NCBI GenBank assembly: GCA_016872495.1
Contig: VGZT01000010.1
Coordinates: forward strand, 1 to 59,102
DNA length: 59,102 nt
Source: SAR202 cluster bacterium
GTDB lineage: Bacteria; Chloroflexota; Dehalococcoidia; Lucifugimonadales; Lucifugimonadaceae
Direction of reading: 5' to 3'
In this document: one piece after another, positions 26,773 to 35,202 of the stretch
Layout: every line of letters starts with the position of its first letter
Position numbering within the stretch: position 1 is the stretch's first letter
Translations under genes and position numbers: made by a program
The notes under the pieces: model-generated
What the model was told of the DNA's origin: nothing
The model's input: the letters and a program-made list of their open reading frames with translations, nothing else
Database searches by the model: none

Positions 26773-27807
26773 ATGCGCTACTACCTCCCTACTGATTTCA
26801 CGGACGAAAAACTCAGGTTCGTCGCCCAGATTGGCGTCGACGGAGTCTATGGCTCGCCGGAGCCCGGGCCGACCGACCGCGGCTACTACGACTACCACCA
26901 CATGGTGAGCCTCAAGTCGAAGGTCGAGTCGTACGGGCTGAAGTACTACTCGATCCGGCTCGGACCATGGCCGTGGGTCTACAAGTGGATGCTCGGCCTG
27001 CCCGGAAAGGACGAGCAGCTCGAAAACCTGATGAAGACGATCCGCAACATGGGCGCGGCCGGCATACCGATCTTTACCTACAACATGCACGTCTTGCGGT
27101 ACTACCGCACGTCCCAGGACGAGGCCGGTCGGGCTGGCACCCGGGCCACCTCCTTCGACTTCGAAAAGGTCCGCAACGCCCCGTTGATGTCGACCGGGCC
27201 CGGCGCCGATTCGAGCCTCATACCGGCGGAGCACCGGAAGCCGGTCAGCGACGAACAGATGTGGTCAAACCTCGAGTACATGCTCAAGGCCATCGTGCCG
27301 GTCGCCGAAAAGGCCGGCGTGCGGCTGGCGCTCCACCCGGACGACCCGCCGATCCCGTCCATTGCCGGCGTTGCCCGGATCATGCGCAGCCCGGAGGCCT
27401 ACCGCCGCCTGATCAAGATCGACAGGAGCGAGGCCAACGGCATGCACTTCTGCCAGGGATGCTTCACGGAGATGGGGGCGGACATCCCCGCCGAGATCAG
27501 GTTCTTCGGAAAGCAGAACCGAATCGTCGCGATCGACTTCCGGAACATCCTCGGCAACGTCAACGACTTCCGCGAAACTTTCCCGGATGAAGGCCAGGCG
27601 GACATGGCGGCGGCGATGGAGGCATATCTCGACGCCGGGGTCGAGGGCCCGATGTGCCCGGATCACGCAATCCACATGGATGGCGACACGGCATGGGGCC
27701 ACCGCTACTGGGCCTATGCCATCGGACACATGAAAGGCCTCGAGCAGGCGTTGCGCCACAAAGGAAGTGGCGGGGCCCCGAAGAAGGCCAGGAAGCAGGC
27801 GGAATGA
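26773..27807 (+). CDS. uxuA: Mannonate dehydratase family protein (UxuA-like)
   Basis: 344 residues starting at ATG 26773 behind GGAG. The xylose-isomerase-like barrel carries family motifs: LALHPDDPP (H188), MHFCQGCFTEMG (C227), and IDFRNILG. UxuA enzymes convert D-mannonate to 2-keto-3-deoxygluconate using a metal held by His, Cys, His and Asp. Here the usual HFRN is DFRN, so D255 replaces the third ligand, and the following FHDEG is FPDEG. The overall family is sure; activity on mannonate is not. The C-terminus has an extra basic tail. It is probably co-transcribed with the GMC gene. Confidence 0.8.
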   Translation: MRYYLPTDFTDEKLRFVAQIGVDGVYGSPEPGPTDRGYYDYHHMVSLKSKVESYGLKYYSIRLGPWPWVYKWMLGLPGKDEQLENLMKTIRNMGAAGIPIFTYNMHVLRYYRTSQDEAGRAGTRATSFDFEKVRNAPLMSTGPGADSSLIPAEHRKPVSDEQMWSNLEYMLKAIVPVAEKAGVRLALHPDDPPIPSIAGVARIMRSPEAYRRLIKIDRSEANGMHFCQGCFTEMGADIPAEIRFFGKQNRIVAIDFRNILGNVNDFRETFPDEGQADMAAAMEAYLDAGVEGPMCPDHAIHMDGDTAWGHRYWAYAIGHMKGLEQALRHKGSGGAPKKARKQAE

Positions 27808-27952
27808 CCGCCCGAATCCCCGGCGATGTCCTGATTTCGGGACACTGCCGACCTCCGGGGTCTCGGGAGCCGGGCGCCGGCCGTGCTAGACTCACCGGCC
27901 GCTACTAACGCCAAAATAAGACAGCAATAAGCAACTTGATTTCGAGGGAACC

Positions 27953-28915
27953 GTGACTGCTCTGCTCCTCCTGCTGCTCATGCCCTTCATCGCCGTTTTC
28001 TCGGACGTGGGGCCACCCTCGTCGCCGCCCGAGACACCGCCGGCGCAGGTCGCAGGGCAACAGCAGGTCAGGGTCGGCGTCTACGTTCTCAGCATCAGCC
28101 AGTTCAGCACCGCCACCGGCTCCTACGTGGTCGACCTCTACCTGACCATGGAGTGCGATAAGGAGTGCGGGCCGCGCAACTTCGAGTTCATGAATGGCCG
28201 GGCCACGGCCATCGAGATCCTCGATGACGACCCCAACTACAAGTCCTGGCGCATCCAGGCTTCGCTGTTCACGGACCCGGACGTGCGGTCATATCCGTTC
28301 GACCAGCACCACCTGAAGATCCTGTTCGAGGACAAGAACAGGTCGCTCGATCATCTCGTCTACGTCTCCGACCCGGGCCTGAACGGCGTTGATCCCCAGG
28401 TGATCATCGCCGGCTGGCAGCTCGTCAGCTGGGACTCCAAAGTGGTGGAGCACGTCTACCCCACGTTCGACGCGGTCTACTCGCGCTACGAATTCGATGT
28501 CGTGATCGAGCGCGGCGCCCTGTCATCGATCTTCAAGTCGATCCTGCCCGCCCTTTTCATCGTGCTGGGCGGGTTCCTGTCGCTGCTGCTGGGCCCCGAC
28601 AAGGCGCTCCAGCGCCTCGGCATCAACACCGGCGCGCTTATCGGCGGGATCATGTTCCACGTGAACCTGACGTCGCAGCTCCCGCCGGTCGGCTACCTCA
28701 CCCTGGCAGACAAGTTCATGATCGTGAACTACATAGGGCTTGTCGGAACGCTCGCGGCTACGGTAGTCCTCCTGATGTGGACCACGGCGGCCAGCGGCGG
28801 CTCGACGGTGGCGGCGGAGAAGCTCCAGCGAGCAAATTGGCTGCACCGGATGACCGCGATTGCCCTGCCGCTAGTCTGGGCAGTGGGCCAGGCGTTCGTG
28901 TTCCTGTTGAGGTAG
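27953..28915 (+). CDS. Prokaryotic pentameric ligand-gated ion channel homolog
   Basis: 320 residues, GTG start behind CGAGGGA. After a signal-like N-terminus comes a beta-sandwich domain containing SYPFDQHHLKI (residues 113-123), the signature of the Cys-loop receptor superfamily without the loop cysteines. Four predicted membrane helices follow: M1 about 193-214, M2 221-243, M3 250-278 with LTLADKFMIVNYIGLV (close to the conserved M3 start of GLIC/ELIC-like proteins), and M4 298-319. A pentameric channel opened by a small molecule or protons is the best inference. No neighbour indicates the ligand. Confidence 0.8.
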   Translation: MTALLLLLLMPFIAVFSDVGPPSSPPETPPAQVAGQQQVRVGVYVLSISQFSTATGSYVVDLYLTMECDKECGPRNFEFMNGRATAIEILDDDPNYKSWRIQASLFTDPDVRSYPFDQHHLKILFEDKNRSLDHLVYVSDPGLNGVDPQVIIAGWQLVSWDSKVVEHVYPTFDAVYSRYEFDVVIERGALSSIFKSILPALFIVLGGFLSLLLGPDKALQRLGINTGALIGGIMFHVNLTSQLPPVGYLTLADKFMIVNYIGLVGTLAATVVLLMWTTAASGGSTVAAEKLQRANWLHRMTAIALPLVWAVGQAFVFLLR

Positions 28916-29129
28916 AGACGCCGCCGGGCGGATGGGAGCTCGCCACAAGAGTTTCCCCATCCGCCCTGGCCAGGCTCAGCCGGGCCCGAACGGGCCGGTC
29001 CAGCCCCCTGCGCGCCTGACTCATGGTGCGGTCGTGCGCGTCCAGGCTGTCCCAGTCGATCGTGGTCCCACACCAGGTGCAGTAGGAGCTACCTGGGCTG
29101 ACGGCGAGGCGGTACTGGTGGCATTGCAT
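28758..29129 (-). CDS. Possible small zinc-ribbon protein (uncertain)
   Basis: The first 60 residues look natural: CHQYRLAVSPGSSYCTWCGT suggests a metal-binding ribbon (here one Cys then CxxC), followed by a charged helix DSLDAHDRTMSQARRGLD. The remainder runs antisense through the hairpin and the channel gene with Pro/Ser/Ala composition and is probably not real, so the true 3' end may be lost to a frameshift. A nine-C run lies just upstream at 29140-29148. Confidence 0.25.
   Translation of the reverse strand: MQCHQYRLAVSPGSSYCTWCGTTIDWDSLDAHDRTMSQARRGLDRPVRARLSLARADGETLVASSHPPGGVSTSTGTRTPGPLPRLAAGQSRSSGAANLLAGASPPPPSSRRWPPWSTSGGLP
28926..28966 (+). terminator. Hairpin downstream of the ion-channel gene
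   Basis: An 11-bp perfect stem, GGGCGGATGGG (28926-28936) with CCCATCCGCCC (28956-28966), lies 10 bases after the channel stop. The loop is 19 bases and no T-run follows, so it is a candidate transcript end or stabiliser rather than a textbook intrinsic terminator. Confidence 0.55.
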
Positions 29130-29274
29130 GCCGCCATGACCCCCCCCCGAAGCAGGGGCGCAGGCAGGTGCAGGTGGACTATTCGGGATGGGACCGGCGG
29201 ACTGCTACCGGGCAGGCTGCCGGCCGCGTCGCAACTCGAGCAACCGCTGAGGTCGAGGGTCGTGACCCCGGCGG

Positions 29275-30159
29275 TTACTGCCCCATCAGGCGTTCGAGTT
29301 CGGCCCGAATCTGGGACAGATAGGTCCGGTACGGCGTGTCTTGATAGCGCAGAGCGGCCTGCGATGTCGAGGTCTCATACCAGTCGAAGTGACCCGGCGA
29401 GGACTGGTACGCTGCCTCGCCGCGCTCGACCCCGACCAGCTCCAGGTAGTCGCCGGCATAGTCCCTGCCAGTCATTCGCCAGTCCTGGCCGCCGGCCACG
29501 TTGTACACCACGCGCGGCTTCGCAGACGCATCCACGGCCGCAACGATCGCAGATACCGCGTCGTCGCGGTGGACGAACTCAACACGCTGGTCCGCCAGGA
29601 ACGGCCACGCTGCCGGCGGCTCCTGGAACGCCGGAACGGCGACGCCAGAGATGCGCAGCACCACCCAGTCGAGCGGCGACTCCCGCACGAGCCTCTCGGA
29701 GTCGGCCTTGCTCCTCGCGTAAACGTCGTCGGGCGCCGCCGGTTGGTCGACGGTGATCCCGCGCTGCCCCGGCCTGGCCGACGTGGTGTCGCCGTAGACA
29801 CTCACCGACGAACTGAACACGAACCTCGCCCTCGGCGCCCCCGCGAATACCGCGCCCACCAACGCCCGCGTGCCCACCACGTTGACCTTCTCAGTCAGGG
29901 CCGGATTCCGGTCTGCGACCGGCGGAAGGACCGCCGCCAGATGCACGACCGCATCGATTCCCTTGACCGCGGACGCCAGGTCCTCGGGCCGGGTCAGATC
30001 GCCCCTGGCGATTTCGACCCCCGGCTTCCCCTCCAGCCCGGTGAAGTTGACGCTCGGGAGGTCGAACGCCCTGACCGACATTCCCAGTCCCACGAGCCGC
30101 GCGACGACGAGCCGGCCCATGCTGCCGGCCCCGCCCGTGACGAGGACGATCGGGGGCAT
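29275..30159 (-). CDS. NAD(P)-dependent epimerase/dehydratase
   Basis: Extended short-chain dehydrogenase, 294 residues. N-terminal VTGGAGSMGRLVV cofactor loop, DLTRPEDL after the fourth strand, VVHLAAVLPP, an FSSSVSVYG strand carrying the catalytic Ser, and the Tyr-Lys pair in DVYARSKADSE. It is probably third in an operon with the DUF362 protein and the 97-residue helical protein, since the gap upstream is 19 bp. The substrate could be a nucleotide sugar or another keto/hydroxy compound; no specificity residues are recognised. Confidence 0.85.
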   Translation of the reverse strand: MPPIVLVTGGAGSMGRLVVARLVGLGMSVRAFDLPSVNFTGLEGKPGVEIARGDLTRPEDLASAVKGIDAVVHLAAVLPPVADRNPALTEKVNVVGTRALVGAVFAGAPRARFVFSSSVSVYGDTTSARPGQRGITVDQPAAPDDVYARSKADSERLVRESPLDWVVLRISGVAVPAFQEPPAAWPFLADQRVEFVHRDDAVSAIVAAVDASAKPRVVYNVAGGQDWRMTGRDYAGDYLELVGVERGEAAYQSSPGHFDWYETSTSQAALRYQDTPYRTYLSQIRAELERLMGQ

Positions 30160-30178
30160 CGGGTTCAGGACGCAGGGC

Positions 30179-30472
30179 TCAGGTGAGGACGGTCCCGGGG
30201 GCGTCCGCCTTGGACTTGATCTCGGCGACGATCGCCTCGAGCGCCTCCAGGTTCGAGGCCGTGCGCCCGTTCATCAGCGAATCGGCGGTCACCTTGGCCT
30301 TGTTGGCGAGCGGGACGCCCACCAGCGACTTGAAGAAGAACTTGTCTCGCTGGGCCCTCAGCTCGCCAACGGCCGCCGCCGCCCGAGCCACAAGTCGCTC
30401 ATCGCGAAGCTCCTGCGACGCCGCCTCAACGGTGGCGATCGCCTGATCCAGAAGTTCCTGAGCCCTGGGCAA
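30179..30472 (-). CDS. Small helical protein of unknown function
   Basis: 97 residues from a TTG start preceded by GGAG with a 9-base gap, immediately after the DUF362 stop. A longer in-frame ORF begins inside the upstream gene and is less likely. The sequence is almost entirely amphipathic helix (AQELLDQAIATVEAASQEL, then KFFFKSLVGVPLANKAKV), without Cys, TM segments or signal. It may be a small partner of the DUF362 protein or the epimerase, both in the same likely operon. I do not recognise the family. Confidence 0.6.
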   Translation of the reverse strand: MPRAQELLDQAIATVEAASQELRDERLVARAAAAVGELRAQRDKFFFKSLVGVPLANKAKVTADSLMNGRTASNLEALEAIVAEIKSKADAPGTVLT

Positions 30473-30473
30473 T

Positions 30474-31958
30474 CTAGTCGTCTCCTGAATGACTGTGTGC
30501 TGCGTGTCCGTGCCGGTGGCCTTCGGCTGCATGACCGTTGGATGGCGCCGGATGCTGTGTGCCGTCGCCGTGGTATGGCGCATGGGGATGGATGCTGACC
30601 TTCGGACCGTCGGGGTGCTTCACCGCGCTCAGGTCGACCTCTGGCAGCCGATCGAAGCCCTGGCCGTCGAACCGCTCGCGCGGGAATGGCTGGAACTTCT
30701 CGAAGAGCTTCCCGAACCGCTTGTAGGTCGGCCTCGGGTCCGGCGGGAACCGGAACCGCTCGGGACCGGCCTTCGCAACGTGGACCAGCTCGTGATCGCG
30801 GCTGCCCAGTCCGTTAACGACGGCCGTGTTGATGGTCGTCTGCTCGCTGAGCCCTTCGATCGCGGCGCCCGCCAGGTCGAACTTCCTCTGCCCTGCTCCG
30901 GCCACTCCCATCTCCTCCGATAACGAGCCCGGCGTGCCCGGAGACCGCATCGCCGCGTCCACACACGCCTGGTCGATGGCGACCGGGTCCTTGCTGGCGA
31001 ACACGCCGAGGTGCGGGACGATCGGAATGTCGGAGAACCCGGCGCAGTCGCACTTCGGCGACACGTCGACTGCCATGTTGATGAAGCCGACCTTGTTCCG
31101 TCCGACCGCCTTGACGGCCCCGAGGGCCGCGTCCGCGATCGCCGCGTCGGTAGCGTCGAACTGCTCCTGCAGGGGTTCGAATATGCCGCGAGGGTTCATC
31201 AGGCCCAGACAGCCGAGGCAGGTCACACACCGCTTGCGGTCCCACTCGATGCGGTCATCGGCCGTGACCTTGAATAGCCCGTACGGGCAGCAGTTCTCCA
31301 GCAGCTCCCAGTTGACGTCGTTTGCCTTGCCCTTGAACGCCTCTGGCGTGAACTTGACGCCGCCGCCCACCCCGTACTTCGGGTGGCCGCCCATGTGCAC
31401 GCTGAACTTGCCGCGCTTCGACTGGGCGCCGATCCCAAGGTTCTTGAGCGCACCGCCAATGACACCCATCCCGTGGCCTTTGAAGTGGGTCAGGGCGATG
31501 AGGACGTCGGCCGCCGCAATGGCCTGCGCGATGTAGGCCTCCTTGAGGATGAAGCCTTCGGGGATGTCGACGCGATAGTCGCTCGTCCCAACGTAGCCGT
31601 CGGCGCAGATGAACGGGCAGCCGAGGGTTGCCGACGTGTAGCCGTTGCGCTCGGCCGTGATCAGAAGGTCAAGCTCGGTGGCGCGGCTGCTGAACGGCGA
31701 GTAGGTGAGCGTGGTGGTGTCGCACACGAAGGGCCGCCCGCCGAGCTCCTTGATGTGGTCCGCCAGCGCGCGGGCGTAAACGGGGCGCAGGTATGCGCTG
31801 CTGTTCCACTCGCCGCAGTGCACCTTGATGGCGACCACATCCCCTGGCGAGATCATCTCCCCGAGTCTCGCCGCGTCGAAAACGGTGAGCATCTTTGCAA
31901 TGAGGCTGGTGTCGGGGGAGTCGCTGCGAGCGTCCATGAAATACACGGCAGGCTTCAT
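30474..31958 (-). CDS. DUF362 iron-sulfur protein with His-rich C-terminal tail
   Basis: 494 residues, ATG at 31958 behind AGGAGG. The DUF362 core has AIKVHCGEWN, THFKGHGMGVIGGALKNLG and the KCDC-AGFSDIPIVPHLGVFAS segment. An inserted ferredoxin-type motif CVTCLGCLGLMNP likely binds an Fe-S cluster. The last 40 residues are rich in His (HRHGHAAHSHSGDD at the very end), a pattern typical of nickel- or zinc-handling proteins. It is divergent from the lar nickel-cofactor genes 183 bp away, so a role in nickel supply or redox support of that pathway is a reasonable inference. Confidence 0.85.
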   Translation of the reverse strand: MKPAVYFMDARSDSPDTSLIAKMLTVFDAARLGEMISPGDVVAIKVHCGEWNSSAYLRPVYARALADHIKELGGRPFVCDTTTLTYSPFSSRATELDLLITAERNGYTSATLGCPFICADGYVGTSDYRVDIPEGFILKEAYIAQAIAAADVLIALTHFKGHGMGVIGGALKNLGIGAQSKRGKFSVHMGGHPKYGVGGGVKFTPEAFKGKANDVNWELLENCCPYGLFKVTADDRIEWDRKRCVTCLGCLGLMNPRGIFEPLQEQFDATDAAIADAALGAVKAVGRNKVGFINMAVDVSPKCDCAGFSDIPIVPHLGVFASKDPVAIDQACVDAAMRSPGTPGSLSEEMGVAGAGQRKFDLAGAAIEGLSEQTTINTAVVNGLGSRDHELVHVAKAGPERFRFPPDPRPTYKRFGKLFEKFQPFPRERFDGQGFDRLPEVDLSAVKHPDGPKVSIHPHAPYHGDGTQHPAPSNGHAAEGHRHGHAAHSHSGDD

Positions 31959-32141
31959 TAGGTGCCTCCTGAGGCTGCCCCTGGTCGCGACGCGCTGTCG
32001 GGGTCTGGCGACATGCGGGCAGATTATAGACCCGGCTGTGGCCGCGCGGGCCAACGATCCGTTCGAGGGACTACAATACCCCCGGCGTCGGCCTCGACTG
32101 CATTCGGGGCGCCGCACACCAACCGGTTGGGGACGTGACCA

Positions 32142-33011
32142 ATGGCCGTTGAGCCCTCGCTGGCAACAACGCTCGCGCCTGACCTCCAGCGCAAGCTGGA
32201 CGCGCTGCGCACGATAATCCGGGACGCCGGGTCGATGATGGTGGCCTATTCGGGCGGGGTCGACAGCGCGTTCCTGATGTGGGCCGCCGACGATGTCCTC
32301 AACGAGCGCTCGATCGCAATCACCGCCCGTTCTCCAAGCCTTGCGTCGTCCGAGCTCGCGGAGGCTACGGAGCTTGCCCGGCGACTTGGCTGGCAGCACC
32401 GGGTCATCGACACTCAGGAAGTCCACAACCCGCAGTACGCCGAGAACAACCCCCGGCGCTGCTACTTCTGCAAGACCGAGCTCTACACGTGGCTGGAACG
32501 GATACGCTCCGCCGAGGGCTGGAACGTCATCGCCAATGGCACGAACAAGGACGACCTCGGCGACATCCGGCCGGGTCTCGAGGCCGCAAGGGAGCGAAGC
32601 ATTCGAAGCCCGCTCCTCGAGGCGGGCCTGACCAAGGACGAGGTCCGGACCCTCGCCAGGCAGGCCGGGCTACCGGTCTGGGACAAGCCCTCGCAGGCAT
32701 GCCTCTCGTCGCGGGTCCCCTACGGGACGCCGGTCACGATCGAGACGTTGCGAAAGATCGAGGCGGCCGAGGCCGGGCTGCGCGCCCACGGGTTTCGCAG
32801 CCTGAGGGTAAGGCACCACGGGACGGTTGCGCGGATCGAGGTTCCGGTCGAAGAGCTGCCGAGGCTGGTGGAAGCCGATGTCCGCGACGCAATCGTCGAG
32901 GCCGTCAGGAAGGCCGGATACCTCTACGTGACGGTCGATCTGGCCGGCCTGCGCTCGGGCAGCATGAACGAGGCCCTGGCGCAATGGCGCGGAAGGCCCC
33001 GGGGCGCCTGA
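32142..33011 (+). CDS. larE: LarE, sulfur transferase of nickel-pincer cofactor synthesis
   Basis: PP-loop ATP pyrophosphatase, 289 residues, with SGGVDS at 37-42. LarE supplies the two sulfur atoms of the nickel-pincer nucleotide of lactate racemase. It carries Cys107 and Cys110 (RRCYFC) and Cys187 (QACLSSR). The known sacrificial type uses the last of these; versions with all three are reported to hold a [4Fe-4S] cluster that can act catalytically, and this protein has the three-Cys pattern. First gene of larE-larC-larB-larA. Confidence 0.9.
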   Translation: MAVEPSLATTLAPDLQRKLDALRTIIRDAGSMMVAYSGGVDSAFLMWAADDVLNERSIAITARSPSLASSELAEATELARRLGWQHRVIDTQEVHNPQYAENNPRRCYFCKTELYTWLERIRSAEGWNVIANGTNKDDLGDIRPGLEAARERSIRSPLLEAGLTKDEVRTLARQAGLPVWDKPSQACLSSRVPYGTPVTIETLRKIEAAEAGLRAHGFRSLRVRHHGTVARIEVPVEELPRLVEADVRDAIVEAVRKAGYLYVTVDLAGLRSGSMNEALAQWRGRPRGA

Positions 33012-33023
33012 GCGTACGTCTCG

Positions 33024-34277
33024 TTGCAGACTGCTTATTTCAACCTGATCGGCGGCGTCAGTGGAGACATGCTCCTAGGCGCGCTGATCGACGTCGGCCT
33101 GCCCATCGCTGACCTCGAGTCCGAACTCGCGAAGCTCGGTGTGGGAGGCTTCCGTCTGAAGGCGAACCGCGCCACGCGGGGCGCAATCGCCGGTACATGC
33201 CTGACGGTCGAGCTGGACGACAAGGGCCGACGACAACGAAGGTGGTCGGACTTCATCGCGACCATCGAAGGCAGCGGGCTCGACGAGGCGGTCAAGTCGA
33301 GGTCGAAAGCGGTTTTCGAGGCGCTCATGCAGGCCGAGCTGCGAGTCCACGGGACAGACCATGCCGGCGAAGGGCCGCACGAGCTCGGGACCGTCGACAC
33401 CCTGGTCGACGTCGTAGGGGTGGTAGCCGGCCTTCGGATGCTTGGCATCGAGCGTGTCTTCAGCTCGTCGGTCCCCGCCGGGGCCGGCATGGTGCGGACC
33501 GAACACGGAGTGCTCCCGGTGCCTGCGCCCGCGACGCTCGAGGTCCTGAAGGCGGCGCGTGCCCCGGTCCGGGTGCCGGGCCCGATCGGTCCCGAAGGCG
33601 AGGCGACCACACCGACCGGCGCGGCCCTGATCACGCAGCTGGCAAGATTCGCCCCGGCCGACCTCCAGGTGGAGAGGACAGGCTACGGGGTCGGGACGCG
33701 CAATCCGCCCGGGTATCCGAACGTCGTTGGAGTGTGGATCGGCGCCGCGACCAGGGCTTCGGCGGGCGAAGGGGCCGCAACGCTCCAGCTCAAGCAGGGG
33801 GTCACGCTGCTGGAGACCAACATCGACGACATGAGCGGAGAGCTGTTCGGCTACATCCAGGAACGGCTCTTCGAGGCCGGCGCGCGCGACGTGTGGCTGA
33901 CGCCGATCCAGATGAAGAAGAACCGGCCAGGAGTGCTCCTGTCAGCACTGGTGCCGGACGGGGCCGTCCAGGCCGCGGCATCGCTCATCCTGCGGGAGAC
34001 CTCGACCCTTGGGGTCCGCGTGCGAGCGGTCCAGCGGTTCGAGGCCGAACGCGAGATCATCGAGGTCCACACCACGATGGGAACCGTGCCGGTCAAGGTA
34101 AAGCGACTCGACGGCAGGGTGACCGAGGCCTCGCCCGAGTACGAGGCCTGTCGTCGGGTCGCGCGAGAATTTGGGCTCCCGCTTGCGGAGGTGATGCGAC
34201 GCGTCGCCGCCGAGGCGGAGGAGAAGCTGCGGAGTCGGGAGCCGCGCGAGCCTTTGCAGGCCCGGAGGCCAACATAA
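33024..34277 (+). CDS. larC: LarC, nickel insertion protein for the pincer cofactor
   Basis: 417 residues in one frame, TTG start at 33024, 12 bp after larE. N-terminal SGDMLLGALIDVGL, EGPHELGTVDTLVDVVG and ATTPTGAALI, then C-terminal TNIDDMSGELFGYI and MKKNRPGVLLSAL identify LarC, the CTP-dependent nickel insertase. In Lactobacillus plantarum larC needs a programmed frameshift; here it is continuous. The stop overlaps the proposed ATA start of larB (ACATAAG), suggesting coupled translation. Confidence 0.93.
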   Translation: MQTAYFNLIGGVSGDMLLGALIDVGLPIADLESELAKLGVGGFRLKANRATRGAIAGTCLTVELDDKGRRQRRWSDFIATIEGSGLDEAVKSRSKAVFEALMQAELRVHGTDHAGEGPHELGTVDTLVDVVGVVAGLRMLGIERVFSSSVPAGAGMVRTEHGVLPVPAPATLEVLKAARAPVRVPGPIGPEGEATTPTGAALITQLARFAPADLQVERTGYGVGTRNPPGYPNVVGVWIGAATRASAGEGAATLQLKQGVTLLETNIDDMSGELFGYIQERLFEAGARDVWLTPIQMKKNRPGVLLSALVPDGAVQAAASLILRETSTLGVRVRAVQRFEAEREIIEVHTTMGTVPVKVKRLDGRVTEASPEYEACRRVAREFGLPLAEVMRRVAAEAEEKLRSREPREPLQARRPT

Positions 34278-35110
34278 GCACCGAGAAGCGCTGGGAGTTA
34301 TTGCAGGCGATGGCCGACGGCACGCTGCGCCCGGAGGATGCCGTCAAGGGCCCCGCCGACGTCGGAGCCGGAACTAACGGGGCTCCCCAGGGGGCGGCGG
34401 CGGCGTCAACTGGGACCGGGGCGGACTCGCCCGGGTTCGAGGACCTCGGCTTCGCCAGGGTCGACCACGACCGCGCGCGGCGCAAGGGGTTCCCCGAGGT
34501 AGTGTTCGGCGCCGGCAAGACGCCGGCGCAGATCGCTACCGCCGCCGAGCGCATCTACCAAGCGTCGGGGGTCGTGCTGGTGACCCGCATCGACAGCGCA
34601 GGCTTCGATGCGATGAAGGCACGCGTTCCCGACGCCCGTTACAACGCGCTGGGGCGGTTGGCATGGGCCGACCGGCGAAAGCCGGCGCCCGCGATCGACG
34701 GGATCGTGCTCGCGACCGCGGGTACGTCCGACCAGTGGGTCGCAGAGGAGGCCGCCGAAACAGCCCGGCTCATGGGCTGCGAGGTCAGGCGGGTCAACGA
34801 CATCGGCGTCGCCGGAATCCATCGCCTGCTAGCGGCCCGGCCGGTCCTGGAGTCCGCCAGGGTGATCATCGCTGTCGCAGGCATGGACGGCGCCATGCCG
34901 AGCGTGATTGCGGGGCTGGTCGCCGCTCCGGTGATAGCAGTCCCGACGAGCGTGGGCTACGGCGCCAACTTCGAGGGGATCGCCCCTCTGCTCACGATGA
35001 TGAACAGCTGCGCGCCCGGCGTCGCGGTGGTGAATATCGACAACGGCTTCGGCGCCGGCTTCATGGCCGCCGTCATCGCCAAACAGGCCCAGGCAAACCG
35101 GCAACCCTGA
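34274..35110 (+). CDS. larB: LarB, pyridinium-dinucleotide carboxylase/hydrolase
   Basis: LarB carboxylates nicotinic acid adenine dinucleotide at the start of pincer-cofactor synthesis; it is related to PurE. Conserved features are DHDRARRKGFPEVVFGAGKT, GTSDQWVAEEAAETA, AVAGMDGAMPSVIAGLV, and SVGYGANFEGIAPLLTMMNSCAPG. The homology starts at STEKRWELLQAM, which points to an ATA codon at 34274, placed 6 bases after GGAGG. In-frame TTG (34301) and ATG (34310) exist but would cut the conserved N-terminal helix. 278 residues from ATA. Confidence 0.9.
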   Translation: MSTEKRWELLQAMADGTLRPEDAVKGPADVGAGTNGAPQGAAAASTGTGADSPGFEDLGFARVDHDRARRKGFPEVVFGAGKTPAQIATAAERIYQASGVVLVTRIDSAGFDAMKARVPDARYNALGRLAWADRRKPAPAIDGIVLATAGTSDQWVAEEAAETARLMGCEVRRVNDIGVAGIHRLLAARPVLESARVIIAVAGMDGAMPSVIAGLVAAPVIAVPTSVGYGANFEGIAPLLTMMNSCAPGVAVVNIDNGFGAGFMAAVIAKQAQANRQP

Positions 35111-35202
35111 CTCGATTCGCCCGGTCGCACGGCCGGGCGCGGAGGAACGGGAAACATGATCAAGGTTGGACTGGTACCCGGCGGCGCTCACTCAGGTGTG
35201 CG

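Noticed and set aside
32001-32140. Possible riboswitch in the DUF362-larE gap
   Set aside because: No conserved riboswitch core or terminator stem could be recognised by eye; the gap is short and only fits promoters.
33197-35110. larB as a 637-codon protein
   Set aside because: The upstream part is out of frame with larC and has shadow composition; larB homology begins only at about 34277.
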